Positions 44,001 through 52,694 of a DNA stretch of 64,000 bases are shown here, piece by piece. Every line of letters begins with the position of its first letter. Position 1 is the stretch's first letter. The DNA comes from Streptomyces sp. CB02414 (GTDB lineage Bacteria; Actinomycetota; Actinomycetes; Streptomycetales; Streptomycetaceae), in the NCBI RefSeq assembly GCF_001905385.1, contig NZ_LIPF01000012.1, positions 124,001 to 188,000 on the forward strand, read 5' to 3'. The translations under genes were made by a program, and so were the position numbers. Under the pieces are notes generated by a model. It saw only the letters and a list, made by a program, of their open reading frames with translations. It was not told where the DNA came from and searched no databases.

Positions 44001-46557
44001 CGGTACGCCGACGCCCCGGACTCAGGCGCGCGCCGCTGCCGCCGACGCCGTACGGGAAGCCTCCGCGGCCGTCGACGCCGCGCGGCTGACCGCATTCCTG
44101 GCCGCCCTCGACGAGGTGGCCCTCGTGGAGATGACCCGCGTCCTGGACGCCTCCGGGGTGTTCGCCGACGGCGCGTCGCGCACCGAGGAGGAGGTGGGCA
44201 CGGCGCTCCGTGCCACCCCCCGCCACCGCCACATCGTGCGGCGCTGGCTGCGCGCGCTGGCGGCACGCGACCGGCTCACCCACCGGGAGTCCGACGACAC
44301 CTACGCCAGGCTCGTCCCCGTCGCCGCGCCCGACGCCGAGCACTGCTGGCAGCGGACCGCGGAGCTGGAGCACGAGATCGGCTGGAGCACCGAACTGCTC
44401 ACCGTCATGCGCACCTGCGCCGAGCGGCTGCCCGAGCTGGTCTCCGGGGAAACGGGCATCCGGGAACTGCTCTTCCCCGGCGCGGCCACCGAGGCCGCCG
44501 ACGCCGCCTACCGCGACAACCTCGCCATCCGTCACCTCAACCGCGCGGTGGTCGCCGCGCTGCGCGAGATCGCGGCGGGCCACACCGGCGAGGAGAGGCT
44601 GCGTGTCCTGGAGGTGGGCGGCGGTGTCGGCGGTACCACCGGCGAACTGGTGCCCGTCCTCGCCGAGTACGGCGTCGACTACCTGTTCACGGACCCCTCC
44701 GCGTTCTTCCTGAACGAGGCCCGCGAGCGCTTCGCCGACCACGCATGGGTCCGCTACCAGCGCTTCGACGTCGACGAGGACCCGCGCGCCCAGCAGTTGC
44801 TGCCCAACACCTTCGACGTGGTCATCTGCGCCAACACCCTGCACGCCGCGGCCGACGCGGACGCGGCCGTGGGCCGGCTGCGGGAATTGCTCGTGCCCGG
44901 CGGACAGCTCGTGTTCGTGGAGAACACCCGGGACGAGAACCTGCCGCTGCTGATCTCCATGGAGTTCCTGGAGGTCGCGGGCCGGACCTGGACCGACGTG
45001 CGCGAGCACACCGGCCAGTCCTTCCTCACCCACTCCCAGTGGCGCGAACTCCTCCACGTGCACGCCGCGTCCGAGGTCACCTCGCTGCCTGACACCCGGG
45101 ACGCGCTGGCCGCGACCGGCCAGGAGCTCTTCCTCGCCACCCTCAAGGACGACCGGCACCACGTCCCGGCGGGTGAACTGGCCCGCACGGCGGCGACCCG
45201 GCTCCCGGAGTACATGCTCCCCTCCGTGTGGCAGGTCGTCGACGCCCTGCCCCGCACGGCCAACGGCAAGACCGACCGCGCCCGCCTGCGGACCTGGCTG
45301 CCCCGCGAGAGCGCCCCGGTCGTCGTGGACGAGAAGCCCAAGGACGACCTGGAGCACAGCCTCGCCGACCTCTGGTCCGAACTCCTCGCCGTCGACGGTG
45401 TCACCCGCAACGACGACTTCTTCGACCTCGGTGGCGACTCGCTCCTCGTCGCCCGCATGGTGGGCCGGCTCCGCGAACGCGTGCCGGAGGCCGCCGACCT
45501 GGAGTGGGAGGTCGTGCTGCGCCACATGCTGCGCCGCCCGACGGTGGCCGGTCTCGCCGCGTTCCTGCGTTCCCTGGCCGGCCCCGAGGACGCGCCCGCC
45601 GCCGCGGTCCGCACGGATTCCGTGATCCATCTGCACGGCGCCCGGTCCGACGACGAACCCACGACCGTGCTCGTGCACGCCGGCACCGCGACGATCATGC
45701 CCTACCGGGCGCTGATCACCGAGATCCGGCGGCGCTCGCCCGGCCTCGCCGAAGTCGTGGGCGTGGAGGTCCCCGACCTGAACGGCTTCCTCGCCGCACC
45801 GCCGCAGGGACTCATCGAGCAGATGGCGGCCGACTACGCCCGCGCCCTCACGGCCGACGGCCGCAGCCGCTTCCACGTCGTCGGCTACTGCCTGGGCGGC
45901 CTGATCGCCACCGAGGTGGCCCGCAACCTCGCCGAGTCCGGCGCGGAGGTGGAGAGCCTCACCGTCATCAGCAGCCACAGCCCCCGCTTCCGGCTGGACG
46001 ACGAGCTGCTCGCCGAGTACTCCTTCGCCGTCATGATGGGCATCGACCCGGCCGACCTCGGCTTCCCGGACGACCAGTACCGGGTGGCCGCCGCGGCCGA
46101 CGCGGTCCTGGCCGCCAGCCCCGGCGTCCTGCCGGACGGCGGACTCGCCGCGCTGCCCGAGGAGTTCGCGGACGTCGCCGGACGCTTCCGCGAACTGGCC
46201 GACATCCCCCGCGCCACCCGCATCGCCCGGATGTGCGAGGCGGTGCCCGCCTCGGCCGGCACCTACGAACCCGAGCACATGACACGGCTCTTCCTCGCCT
46301 TCCGCCAGAGCGTCTTCGCCATCACCCGCTACGACGCCGAGCCCTACGCCGGTGACATCACCTTCCTGCGCCACGACGGCGCCTACCCCTTCCCGGGCAG
46401 CAAGGACGCCGTCACCACCTACTGGGAGGAACTCACCCTGGGAGACCTGGACATCGTCGACATCGGCGGCGACCACTACAGCTGCCTCTCCGTCGAGCAC
46501 GCGCCCGGCATCCTCAAGACCCTCGCCGAGCTGACCCAGGGGGCGATCACCCGATGA
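41005..46557 (+). CDS. Nonribosomal peptide synthetase 2: docking-Cy-A(MT)-PCP-TE
   Basis: 1850 residues; GTG start overlaps the stop of NRPS 1. A TubC-like docking domain (1-50, NIAELLARYADDGVVLW) is followed by Cy (68-500, DMLVVDHAS near 200) and A3 (535-960; pocket read DLYNLSLI, the cysteine code). A methyltransferase is inserted between A8 and A10 (about 1020-1370, SAM motif LEVGGGVGGTTGEL near 1200), followed by A10 ANGKTD (1418), PCP (Ser1479) and thioesterase (1560-1850). The TE nucleophile motif reads GYCLGG with Cys1629 in place of the usual Ser; the late GGDHYS supplies His. It would add and cyclise a C-methyl-cysteine as in thiazostatin/yersiniabactin and then release the product. 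Confidence 0.93.
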   Translation: MNIAELLARYADDGVVLWAQDGQLRFRAPQGRLTDTHRTELRTHKEAILRHLEAREPALRADPERRHEPFPLTDIQAAYLIGRTDAYAYGGVGCHAYVELEYPDLDVDHVTGVWRELVQRHDMLRAVIHHDGYQQVLADVPDLSIDADDLTGLPPTEAEAEVEHTRARLSARETPTDQWPLFEVHVSRTAERAVLHLAFDMLVVDHASLRILLAEFQRRHGGEPLTEAPRITFRDYVLARRALTETDAYTHDRAYWTERLDTLPPAPELPLAEAWEAGVSDPRETAHPSAPAESGTFRRLEVLLPAAERDRLTERAARRGLTLSTALLTAYAETVGRWSRAGRFTLNVPTVDRPDLHEDIGRLVGDFTSLELLAVDLDAPAAFAERTRLLGEQLLNDLAHPLFTGSEVLAELSRRAGGPVLMPVVFTSALGSGATSEGVPPEVTYAVTRTPQVWLDCQVMHRGDTLSLSWDIREGALAHGVADAMFEAYTGLVRTLSAEGAAGDAAWDAPAGITLPEDQAERRNAVNATAGPLPDSLLHEPVLAQARITPDAIAVRTPELTLTYQQLVARATAVAEALTAAGLRAGEPVAIWADKGWEQVVAVFGTLMAGGAYLPVDTAQPPARRDTIIADAGVRTVLTQSWLAEIDDLPEGVTPVAIDLLPQDAQAAPAASAIPRGPDDLAYIIYTSGSTGTPKGVMISHRAALNTVEDVNRRFGVTERDRVLGIAGLGFDLSVYDLFGPLAVGACLVLPAADRRGDPSHWAELVRDFGVTVWNSVPGQLHMLCDWLRSEPPADDASLRLALISGDWIPVALPDQARELLPGLEVISLGGATEGSIWSIAHAVDAVDTARPSIPYGRPLTNQTFAVLDRHLRARPEWVPGELFIGGAGVALGYFGDESRTAERFLTDPATGQRLYRTGDLGRYLPDGTIEFLGREDAQIKIRGYRVELAEVEAAVQAHPEVAAGAVIVDDSAAGGRRLAAFVETARKDGPPDADAGSAGTPTPRTQARAAAADAVREASAAVDAARLTAFLAALDEVALVEMTRVLDASGVFADGASRTEEEVGTALRATPRHRHIVRRWLRALAARDRLTHRESDDTYARLVPVAAPDAEHCWQRTAELEHEIGWSTELLTVMRTCAERLPELVSGETGIRELLFPGAATEAADAAYRDNLAIRHLNRAVVAALREIAAGHTGEERLRVLEVGGGVGGTTGELVPVLAEYGVDYLFTDPSAFFLNEARERFADHAWVRYQRFDVDEDPRAQQLLPNTFDVVICANTLHAAADADAAVGRLRELLVPGGQLVFVENTRDENLPLLISMEFLEVAGRTWTDVREHTGQSFLTHSQWRELLHVHAASEVTSLPDTRDALAATGQELFLATLKDDRHHVPAGELARTAATRLPEYMLPSVWQVVDALPRTANGKTDRARLRTWLPRESAPVVVDEKPKDDLEHSLADLWSELLAVDGVTRNDDFFDLGGDSLLVARMVGRLRERVPEAADLEWEVVLRHMLRRPTVAGLAAFLRSLAGPEDAPAAAVRTDSVIHLHGARSDDEPTTVLVHAGTATIMPYRALITEIRRRSPGLAEVVGVEVPDLNGFLAAPPQGLIEQMAADYARALTADGRSRFHVVGYCLGGLIATEVARNLAESGAEVESLTVISSHSPRFRLDDELLAEYSFAVMMGIDPADLGFPDDQYRVAAAADAVLAASPGVLPDGGLAALPEEFADVAGRFRELADIPRATRIARMCEAVPASAGTYEPEHMTRLFLAFRQSVFAITRYDAEPYAGDITFLRHDGAYPFPGSKDAVTTYWEELTLGDLDIVDIGGDHYSCLSVEHAPGILKTLAELTQGAITR

Positions 46558-47708
46558 ACAAGCCCGTGATCGGAGTGCTGGGCGCCTCCGGCGCGGTCGG
46601 CCGGGCCGCCGTACGCGAACTGCGCTCCCTCGGCCACACCGGCCTCCGCCTGGGCGGCCGGACCGCGTCCGCCCTCTGCGCGGTCGCCGAGGAGGACCCC
46701 GCAGGCCACGACGAAACCGTCTGGGCCGACGCCACCGCACCGGACGGCCTGCGCGCCTTCACCGAGGGCTGCGACATCGTCCTCAACTGCGTCGGACCCA
46801 CCTACCGGCTGCGGGCCACCGTGGCCTTCGCGGCACTCGACGCCGGCGCGCACTGCGTCGACGTGGCAGGGGACGACCCCGCCGCCGAGGACCTCGACAA
46901 GGGCAGCGACCCGGTCCGCGACGGCCGCGCCGTCGTCCTGTCCGCGGGCGCCCTGCCCGGCCTGTCCAGCCTCCTGCCCCGCTGGCTCGCGACGCGCGGC
47001 GGCCTGGACGCGGCCACGGCGCTGACCGCCTACTGCGGCGGCCTGGAGACCTGTTCGCCGACGGTCGCCCACGACCTGATGCTGTCCCTCAGCTCGGGAG
47101 GTGCGGACGGGGCGGCCTACGGGGAAGCCCTCGCCGCCGTCCGCGGCGGCCGGCGCGTCTCGCGCGCCCTGCGCACCGACGAGGACACCGCGCACGCAGC
47201 GTTCCCCCACCGGGTCGCCGTACAGCCCTATCTCAGCGGCGAGAGCGAACGCCTCGCCACCGTCCTCGGCCTCGACCGGCTCGACTGGTACAACGTCCAC
47301 CCCGGCCCCGCCGTACGCGCGCTGCTCAACCTCCTGCCGGGCCGTCTTGCGGCCGGGGACGACCTCGACGCGCTGGCCGAGCGGCTGATGCTCGCAGCCG
47401 ACCTCGACCTGGCCGGGCGCAGTCCGTACTACGTCATGGACTTCGAGCTGTCGGGCACCGCGTCGGGAGCGCCCGCCACCGCTGGGCTGACCCTGCGCGC
47501 GACCAGCAGCTACCGGCTCACCGCCGCCGTGGGCGCGCTCGCGGCGGACGCGGTGCTGCGCGGCCGGGTGGGTGCGGGCGTGCACTTCGCATGCGACGTG
47601 CTGGACCCGGACACCGTGGTGGGGCACCTGCGCTCCCACGGCGTCGCCGACCTCCGGCTCACCGGAACGGCCGCCGAGACCGAGCAGATCGAGGAGGGTG
47701 TCCTGTGA
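46554..47708 (+). CDS. Saccharopine dehydrogenase-like reductase
   Basis: 384 residues from ATG 46554 (ATGA overlap). Rossmann head VIGVLGASGAVGRAAVREL (GxSGxVG), NADP-type GGRT after strand 2, then DIVLNCVGPTYRL and AGAHCVDVAGDDPA. These match the saccharopine dehydrogenase/short-chain oxidoreductase fold. Present in coelibactin-type clusters beside the thiazolinyl imide reductase. Likely reduces a thiazoline or an intermediate on the NRPS, but the step is not established. Confidence 0.8.
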   Translation: MNKPVIGVLGASGAVGRAAVRELRSLGHTGLRLGGRTASALCAVAEEDPAGHDETVWADATAPDGLRAFTEGCDIVLNCVGPTYRLRATVAFAALDAGAHCVDVAGDDPAAEDLDKGSDPVRDGRAVVLSAGALPGLSSLLPRWLATRGGLDAATALTAYCGGLETCSPTVAHDLMLSLSSGGADGAAYGEALAAVRGGRRVSRALRTDEDTAHAAFPHRVAVQPYLSGESERLATVLGLDRLDWYNVHPGPAVRALLNLLPGRLAAGDDLDALAERLMLAADLDLAGRSPYYVMDFELSGTASGAPATAGLTLRATSSYRLTAAVGALAADAVLRGRVGAGVHFACDVLDPDTVVGHLRSHGVADLRLTGTAAETEQIEEGVL

Positions 47709-49753
47709 GCACGTCGGCACCCCTGCGCGTCCTGGTCTGCGGCACCAACTTCGGCCGCTTCTACGCCGAGGCGGTACGCCGACGCCCCGGTTACACCCTC
47801 GCGGGCATCCTGAGCAGGGGGTCATCGGCCTCCCGGGGCTACGCCGAGAGCCTGGGCGTCCCCTTCTACACCGACGCCGACGACCTGCCCGCCGGCATCG
47901 GCGCCGCCTGCGTGGCGGTGAGTTCGTCCATCTCGGGCGGCCAGGGCACCGACCTGGCGCGGGCGCTGATGGACCGGGGCATTCACGTCCTCCAGGAACA
48001 CCCCGTCCACCTCACCGAGTTGACCGGCAACCTCAAGCACGCCCGCAGCCGCGGCGTCCAGTACCGGCTCAACACCCACTACCCGCACGTGGCCCCGGTC
48101 CGCTCCTTCGTCGAGGCGGCCCGGCGGCTCGTCGCCCGCCAGCGCCCCCTGTTCCTGGACGCCGCCACCCCGGTCCACCTGATGCACCCCCTGGTGGACA
48201 TCCTCGGGCAGGCCATGGGCACCCTGCGTCCCTGGCGTTTCGCGGACCCGGCGCCGCTGCCCGCCGAGATCGGGCCGCAGCCCTTCCGCTCCCTGCACGG
48301 AGTCTTCGCCGGCGCCCCCCTCACCCTGCGGGTGCACCACCAGCTCGACCCGTCCGACCGTGACAACCACGCCCTGCACTGGCACCGGATCTCCCTGGGC
48401 ACCGAGGGCGGAGTGCTCACGCTCGCCGACACCCACGGTCCCGTCCTGTGGAGCCCCCGCCTGCACATCGGGCGGGACGCCGACCGCCGCTTCGTCCTGG
48501 ACGGTCCGGGCACCGGCCGCCTGGGGCTCGGAAGCACTGCGGTGGTCGGCAGCACCGGGTCCTTCCGTACCGTCTTCTCCGACCTGTGGCCGGGAGCGAT
48601 CGGCAGCGCGCTCGACGGGCTGCGCGACGCGATCGCGCAGGGCGGCGACGCCCTGCGCGCGGGACAGTACGACCTGGCCGTGTGCCGAATCTGGAGCGAC
48701 CTCGCGGCGCGGCTCGGGCCCCCCGAGATCGTCCGGCCGGCCACGCCCCGGCCCCTCGCGGTGAGCGACGTCTTCCCCGCGCCGGAACGGTTCCCGTACG
48801 ACACCAGTGCCTCCCGCCCCGAACCCACCCGGCCGTCCGGTCCCGTGGAAACCGGCCCGGCCATCGGGGCGGACACCGCCGCGTACTCCCCGTCCGCCGA
48901 GTTCTTCGACCTGGTCGCCGCCGAGCACACCGCGACCGCGAGCGCCCCGGCCGTCGCCGCACTCCTCGCCGACGCCGACCTCGGCACCGGCCCCGTGGTG
49001 GACATCGGCGCCGGCACCGGTCTGCTGACCGAGGCCGTCGCCCGGGCCCGGCCGGATGCGGAGATCATCGCCTGCGAACCGTCCGTCGGTATGCGGGCCG
49101 TACTCACCAGCCGGGTGTTCAGCGACGAGGACCTGCGGCCCCGGGTGACCGTCAGCGCGGACGCCGCGCCGGACCTCGACCTGCCCGACCGGATCAGCGT
49201 CGTGCTGCTCTGTGGAGTCCTGGGCCACCTCGACGCCGAGGGGAGGGCCAGGCTGTGGCGGCGGGTGACCCGGCGGCTGGCGCCCGGCGGACTGGTGATC
49301 GTCGAGCTCATGCAGTTCGAGGAACCGACGACCCTTCCCGAGACCCGGCTCGCCACCGCCACCGCCGGACGCCACCGCTACGAGTGGTCGTTCGGCGGCG
49401 CACCCGACGAGGCGGAGGACGGCGTGATGCGCCTGCACTCCACATGGCGGGTCTACCGGGACGGCGCCCCGCAGGCGGAACGCGAGGTACGCGACTCGTA
49501 CCGCTGGGAGCCCTTCGGACTGAAGGACGTGATCGCCGCGTCGGGCATGACCGCACGCACCCTGCCCACCCGTCCCGGGGCACCCCCGCTGGCCGTCCTC
49601 ACCCGGCCCCAGGACACGACCGACGAGGCCGCCGGAGCGTACCTCCCGCACGCGCGGACCGCGCCCGACGGCCCGGACGCCTCCATCGGTCCGGCCTCCC
49701 CGGACTGTCCGCGCACCGACACCCCGCTCGTCTCCTCCTCCACCGACGGCTAG
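47705..49753 (+). CDS. Thiazolinyl imide reductase fused to a SAM methyltransferase
   Basis: 682 residues from GTG 47705 (overlaps the previous stop). Residues about 6-365 are a Gfo/Idh-like reductase of the Irp3/YbtU/PchG family: VCGTNFGRFYAEAVRRR, GVPFYTDADDLP, HVLQEHPVHLTELTGNL, LNTHYPHVAPVR. It reduces a thiazoline ring to thiazolidine with NADPH in yersiniabactin and pyochelin. Residues about 395-640 are a class I methyltransferase (AAYSPSAEFFDLVAAEHTA, VVDIGAGTGLLTEAVARARP, LLCGVLGHLD). It is very similar to the separate protein at 51966-52694. The fusion is unusual: Irp3 and PchG stop at about 350-360 residues. The last 60 residues are low complexity. Confidence 0.85.
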   Translation: MSTSAPLRVLVCGTNFGRFYAEAVRRRPGYTLAGILSRGSSASRGYAESLGVPFYTDADDLPAGIGAACVAVSSSISGGQGTDLARALMDRGIHVLQEHPVHLTELTGNLKHARSRGVQYRLNTHYPHVAPVRSFVEAARRLVARQRPLFLDAATPVHLMHPLVDILGQAMGTLRPWRFADPAPLPAEIGPQPFRSLHGVFAGAPLTLRVHHQLDPSDRDNHALHWHRISLGTEGGVLTLADTHGPVLWSPRLHIGRDADRRFVLDGPGTGRLGLGSTAVVGSTGSFRTVFSDLWPGAIGSALDGLRDAIAQGGDALRAGQYDLAVCRIWSDLAARLGPPEIVRPATPRPLAVSDVFPAPERFPYDTSASRPEPTRPSGPVETGPAIGADTAAYSPSAEFFDLVAAEHTATASAPAVAALLADADLGTGPVVDIGAGTGLLTEAVARARPDAEIIACEPSVGMRAVLTSRVFSDEDLRPRVTVSADAAPDLDLPDRISVVLLCGVLGHLDAEGRARLWRRVTRRLAPGGLVIVELMQFEEPTTLPETRLATATAGRHRYEWSFGGAPDEAEDGVMRLHSTWRVYRDGAPQAEREVRDSYRWEPFGLKDVIAASGMTARTLPTRPGAPPLAVLTRPQDTTDEAAGAYLPHARTAPDGPDASIGPASPDCPRTDTPLVSSSTDG

Positions 49754-49760
49754 GACCACC

Positions 49761-51029
49761 ATGAGAACCCCCGAGACCTCCGCCCCCGAGACCGCCACCT
49801 CCGACCTGCCCGGCATGGACGCCGGGCCGAGCCCCGAGGCCCCGCCCCGGGACTTCCCCATCCAACGCGGCTGCCCCTTCTCCGCGCCCGCGGAGTACGA
49901 CACGCTGCGCACCCACGAGCCCGTCGCCCGCGTCACCCTGCCGACGAAGAAGGAAGCGTGGGTGGTCACCCGCTACGACGACGTACGCGAACTGCTCTCC
50001 GACCCCCGGGTCAGCGCCGACATCCGCCGCCCGGGCTTCCCCGCCCTCGGCGAGGGCGAACAGGAGGCCGGGGCGAGGTTCCGCCCCTTCATCCGCACCG
50101 ACGCCCCCGAGCACACCAAGTACCGGCGGATGCTCCTGCCGGTGTTCACCGTGCGCCGGGTGCGGGCGATGCGGCCCGCCGTGCAGGCCCGCGTCGACGA
50201 GATTCTGGACGGCATGGTCGCCGGGGGCGGCCCCGTGGACTTCGTCTCCGCGTACGCCAACGCGGTCTCCACCTCCGTGATCTGCGAACTGCTCGGCATC
50301 CCCCGCGAGAACCTGGAGTTCTTCCGGGACGTCACCCGCGTCTCAGGCTCCCGCACCAGCACCGCCGAACAGGTCACCGAAGCCCTCGGCGGCCTCTTCG
50401 GACTGCTCGCCGAACTGGTCGGCAAGCGGCGGGAGGAACCCCGCGACGACCTGATCTCCAAGCTCGTCACCGAGCACCTCGTCCCCGGCCACGTGACCAC
50501 GGACCAGCTGCTGTCCACGCTCGGAATCACCATCAACGCCGGCCGCGAGACCACCACCAGCATGATCGCCCTGAGCACGCTGCTCCTCCTGGACCGGCCG
50601 GAGCTGATGGAGGAACTGCGCCGCGACCCCAGCCTGATGCCCGCCGCCGTCGACGAGCTCCTGCGCGTGCTGTCCGTCGCCGACTCGATCCCACTGCGGG
50701 TGGCCGCCGAGGACATCGACCTGTCCGGCCGGACGATCCCCGCCGACGACGGCGTCATCGCCCTCCTGGCCGGCGCCAACCACGACCCCGAGCAGTTCGA
50801 CGACCCGGAGCGGGTCGACTTCCACCGCACCGACAACCACCACGTCGCCTTCGGCTACGGCGTCCACCAGTGCGTCGGGCAGCACTTGGCCCGGCTGGAA
50901 CTGGAGGTCGCCCTGGAGACCCTGATCCGCCGCGTGCCCACCCTCCGCCTCGCGGGGGACCGGCACGACGTCGCCGTCAAGCACGACTCGGCCACCTTCG
51001 GCCTCGAAGAACTGAAGGTCACCTGGTGA
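49761..51029 (+). CDS. Cytochrome P450
   Basis: 422 residues from ATG 49761, preceded by AGGACC. Bacterial class I P450: I-helix ITINAGRETTTSM (Arg262 replaces the usual His/Asp of AG(H/D)ET), K-helix ELLRVLSVADS, and haem loop AFGYGVHQCVGQHLARLE with axial Cys371. It probably oxidises the peptide or aromatic ring with electrons from the ferredoxin at 27042. The ferredoxin reductase is not in the window. Confidence 0.93.
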   Translation: MRTPETSAPETATSDLPGMDAGPSPEAPPRDFPIQRGCPFSAPAEYDTLRTHEPVARVTLPTKKEAWVVTRYDDVRELLSDPRVSADIRRPGFPALGEGEQEAGARFRPFIRTDAPEHTKYRRMLLPVFTVRRVRAMRPAVQARVDEILDGMVAGGGPVDFVSAYANAVSTSVICELLGIPRENLEFFRDVTRVSGSRTSTAEQVTEALGGLFGLLAELVGKRREEPRDDLISKLVTEHLVPGHVTTDQLLSTLGITINAGRETTTSMIALSTLLLLDRPELMEELRRDPSLMPAAVDELLRVLSVADSIPLRVAAEDIDLSGRTIPADDGVIALLAGANHDPEQFDDPERVDFHRTDNHHVAFGYGVHQCVGQHLARLELEVALETLIRRVPTLRLAGDRHDVAVKHDSATFGLEELKVTW

Positions 51030-51895
51030 CCGCGCGCTCCGCGCCCAACACGCCCCTCCGGCACTCGGCGCAGCCTCCAGCGCGGCCCTCAGCGCGCGCC
51101 GCGCGCGCCGACAGCCCGTGGATCCGGCGGTGGAGCGGCGCCTCCGCACCCCGGTACACACTGGTCTGCCTGCCGCACGCGGGTGGCAGCGCGGGCTTCT
51201 ACCGGCCCTGGGCCGCTCTGACGCCTCCCGAGGTCGAACTCCTCGCCATCCAGTACCCCGGCCGCGAAGACCGCTTCGAGGACCCCGAGGCGGCCGGCAT
51301 GGCCGAACTGGTGGGTGCGGTGGCGGACGCCGTCGCGCCGCTGCTCGACCGGCCGTATGCCCTCTTCGGGCACAGCATGGGATCCGCCGTGGCCTGGGAA
51401 CTCGCCCACGAGCTGCAACGGCGCCAGATCCCCGGCCCACGGGGCCTGTTCGCCTCAGGCCGGGCCGCCCCCGGCACCGCCGTCACCGGGCAACTGCACC
51501 GTCAGGACGACGACACCCTGGGCGCCGAACTGGCCCGGCTGGGCGGCACCAGCCGGGAGGTCCTCGACGATCCCGGACTGCGCTCCCTGATCCTCACGGC
51601 AGTGCGCCACGACTACCGGATCATCGAGACCTACCGCCCGCCACAGCGGCCACCGCTGTCCTGCCCCCTGCACGTCCTGACCGGCAGCACGGACCCGGAA
51701 CTCGGATCGGAACGCGCCCGTGAACGGGCGGGCGGCTGGGCGGACCTCACCACCGCCCGCACCGAGGTACGCGTCTTCCCCGGCGACCACTTCTACCTCA
51801 CCCCGCGCCGCCGCGAGGTCGTCGCCACCGTCCTGCGCAGGCTGGACCCCTCCCTGACCACCGGCGGCGCGCACACCTGGCCGAGCACCCCGTGA
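51026..51895 (+). CDS. Type II thioesterase
   Basis: 289 residues from GTG 51026. Alpha/beta hydrolase of the GrsT/RifR class: LVCLPHAGGSAGFYRPWA (about 50-67), QYPGREDRF, nucleophile motif FGHSMGS with Ser117, and the C-terminal GDHFYL His. The first 35 residues are Arg/Ala/Pro-rich and atypical, so a later start is possible. It edits wrongly loaded carrier domains of the two NRPSs. Confidence 0.9.
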   Translation: MTARSAPNTPLRHSAQPPARPSARAARADSPWIRRWSGASAPRYTLVCLPHAGGSAGFYRPWAALTPPEVELLAIQYPGREDRFEDPEAAGMAELVGAVADAVAPLLDRPYALFGHSMGSAVAWELAHELQRRQIPGPRGLFASGRAAPGTAVTGQLHRQDDDTLGAELARLGGTSREVLDDPGLRSLILTAVRHDYRIIETYRPPQRPPLSCPLHVLTGSTDPELGSERARERAGGWADLTTARTEVRVFPGDHFYLTPRRREVVATVLRRLDPSLTTGGAHTWPSTP

Positions 51896-51965
51896 GCCGC
51901 CGCACCGCCGCGCCCGCACGCCAGGCCACTCATGCACACCCGGCCATCCACGCCCGGAGTCCAAC

Positions 51966-52694
51966 GTGATCGACTACTACTCGACCTCGGCCGAGTTCTA
52001 CGAACTGGTCGCCACCCGGCACACCGCCAGCAGCGGCCCCCCGCTCACCGGCGTCCTGACCGGACTGGACGTGTCCCACGGACCCGTCCTGGAGATCGGA
52101 GCCGGTACCGGCCGCGTCACCGAGGTCATCGCCGCCGCGCTGCCGGACGCGGAGATCCTGGCGGCCGAGCCGTCGGCCACCATGCGCGCCATGCTCACCT
52201 CCCGGGTCGCCCGCGACCCGGACCTGCGCCGCCGCGTGACCGTCGTCGACGGGTCCGCCCAGGACCTCGTCCTGCCCGAACGCCTCTCCGCGGTCGTCAT
52301 CTTCGGCGTCGCCGGCCATCTCACCGTCCCCGAACGCGTGACGCTGTGGAAGCGGCTCGCGGACCGCCTGCCCGACGGGGCGCCCATCGTCGTCGAACTG
52401 ATGGGAGTCTCCTCACCCCGCGTCATCCCCCCGGTGATGTCCCTGAGGGAGACCATCGGCCGCCAGACCTACGAGTGGTGGATCGGCGGCGAACCCACCG
52501 AGGGCGACGGCATGCGGTTCACCACCACCTGGAAGGTCCTGCGCGACGGCCGCACCGTCCGCGAGATCGCCGACAGCTACGAATGGCACACCTTCGACGT
52601 CGCCCGGCTGGCCCGCGAGGCCGGCATGACCAGCCGTCGCATCACCGAGGCGGGCGGCAGGCCCATCCCCGAAATCGGAGTACTCGTCAAGTGA
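51966..52694 (+). CDS. SAM-dependent methyltransferase, paralogue of the fused one
   Basis: 242 residues from GTG 51966. Begins MIDYYSTSAEFYELVATRHT, SAM motif VLEIGAGTGRVTEVIAAALP (about 35-54), acidic AAEPSATMRAMLTSRV. It aligns along its whole length with residues about 395-640 of the imide reductase fusion (AEFFDLVAAEHT, DIGAGTGLLTEAV, ACEPSVGMRAVLTSRV). Together they look like a tandem duplication, one copy fused and one free. Candidate for O- or N-methylation of the product. Stop overlaps the ABC gene start. Confidence 0.87.
   Translation: MIDYYSTSAEFYELVATRHTASSGPPLTGVLTGLDVSHGPVLEIGAGTGRVTEVIAAALPDAEILAAEPSATMRAMLTSRVARDPDLRRRVTVVDGSAQDLVLPERLSAVVIFGVAGHLTVPERVTLWKRLADRLPDGAPIVVELMGVSSPRVIPPVMSLRETIGRQTYEWWIGGEPTEGDGMRFTTTWKVLRDGRTVREIADSYEWHTFDVARLAREAGMTSRRITEAGGRPIPEIGVLVK

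Noticed and set aside
43396..46740. 1114-codon minus-strand frame over NRPS 2
   Set aside because: Shadow of the NRPS; no recognisable protein.
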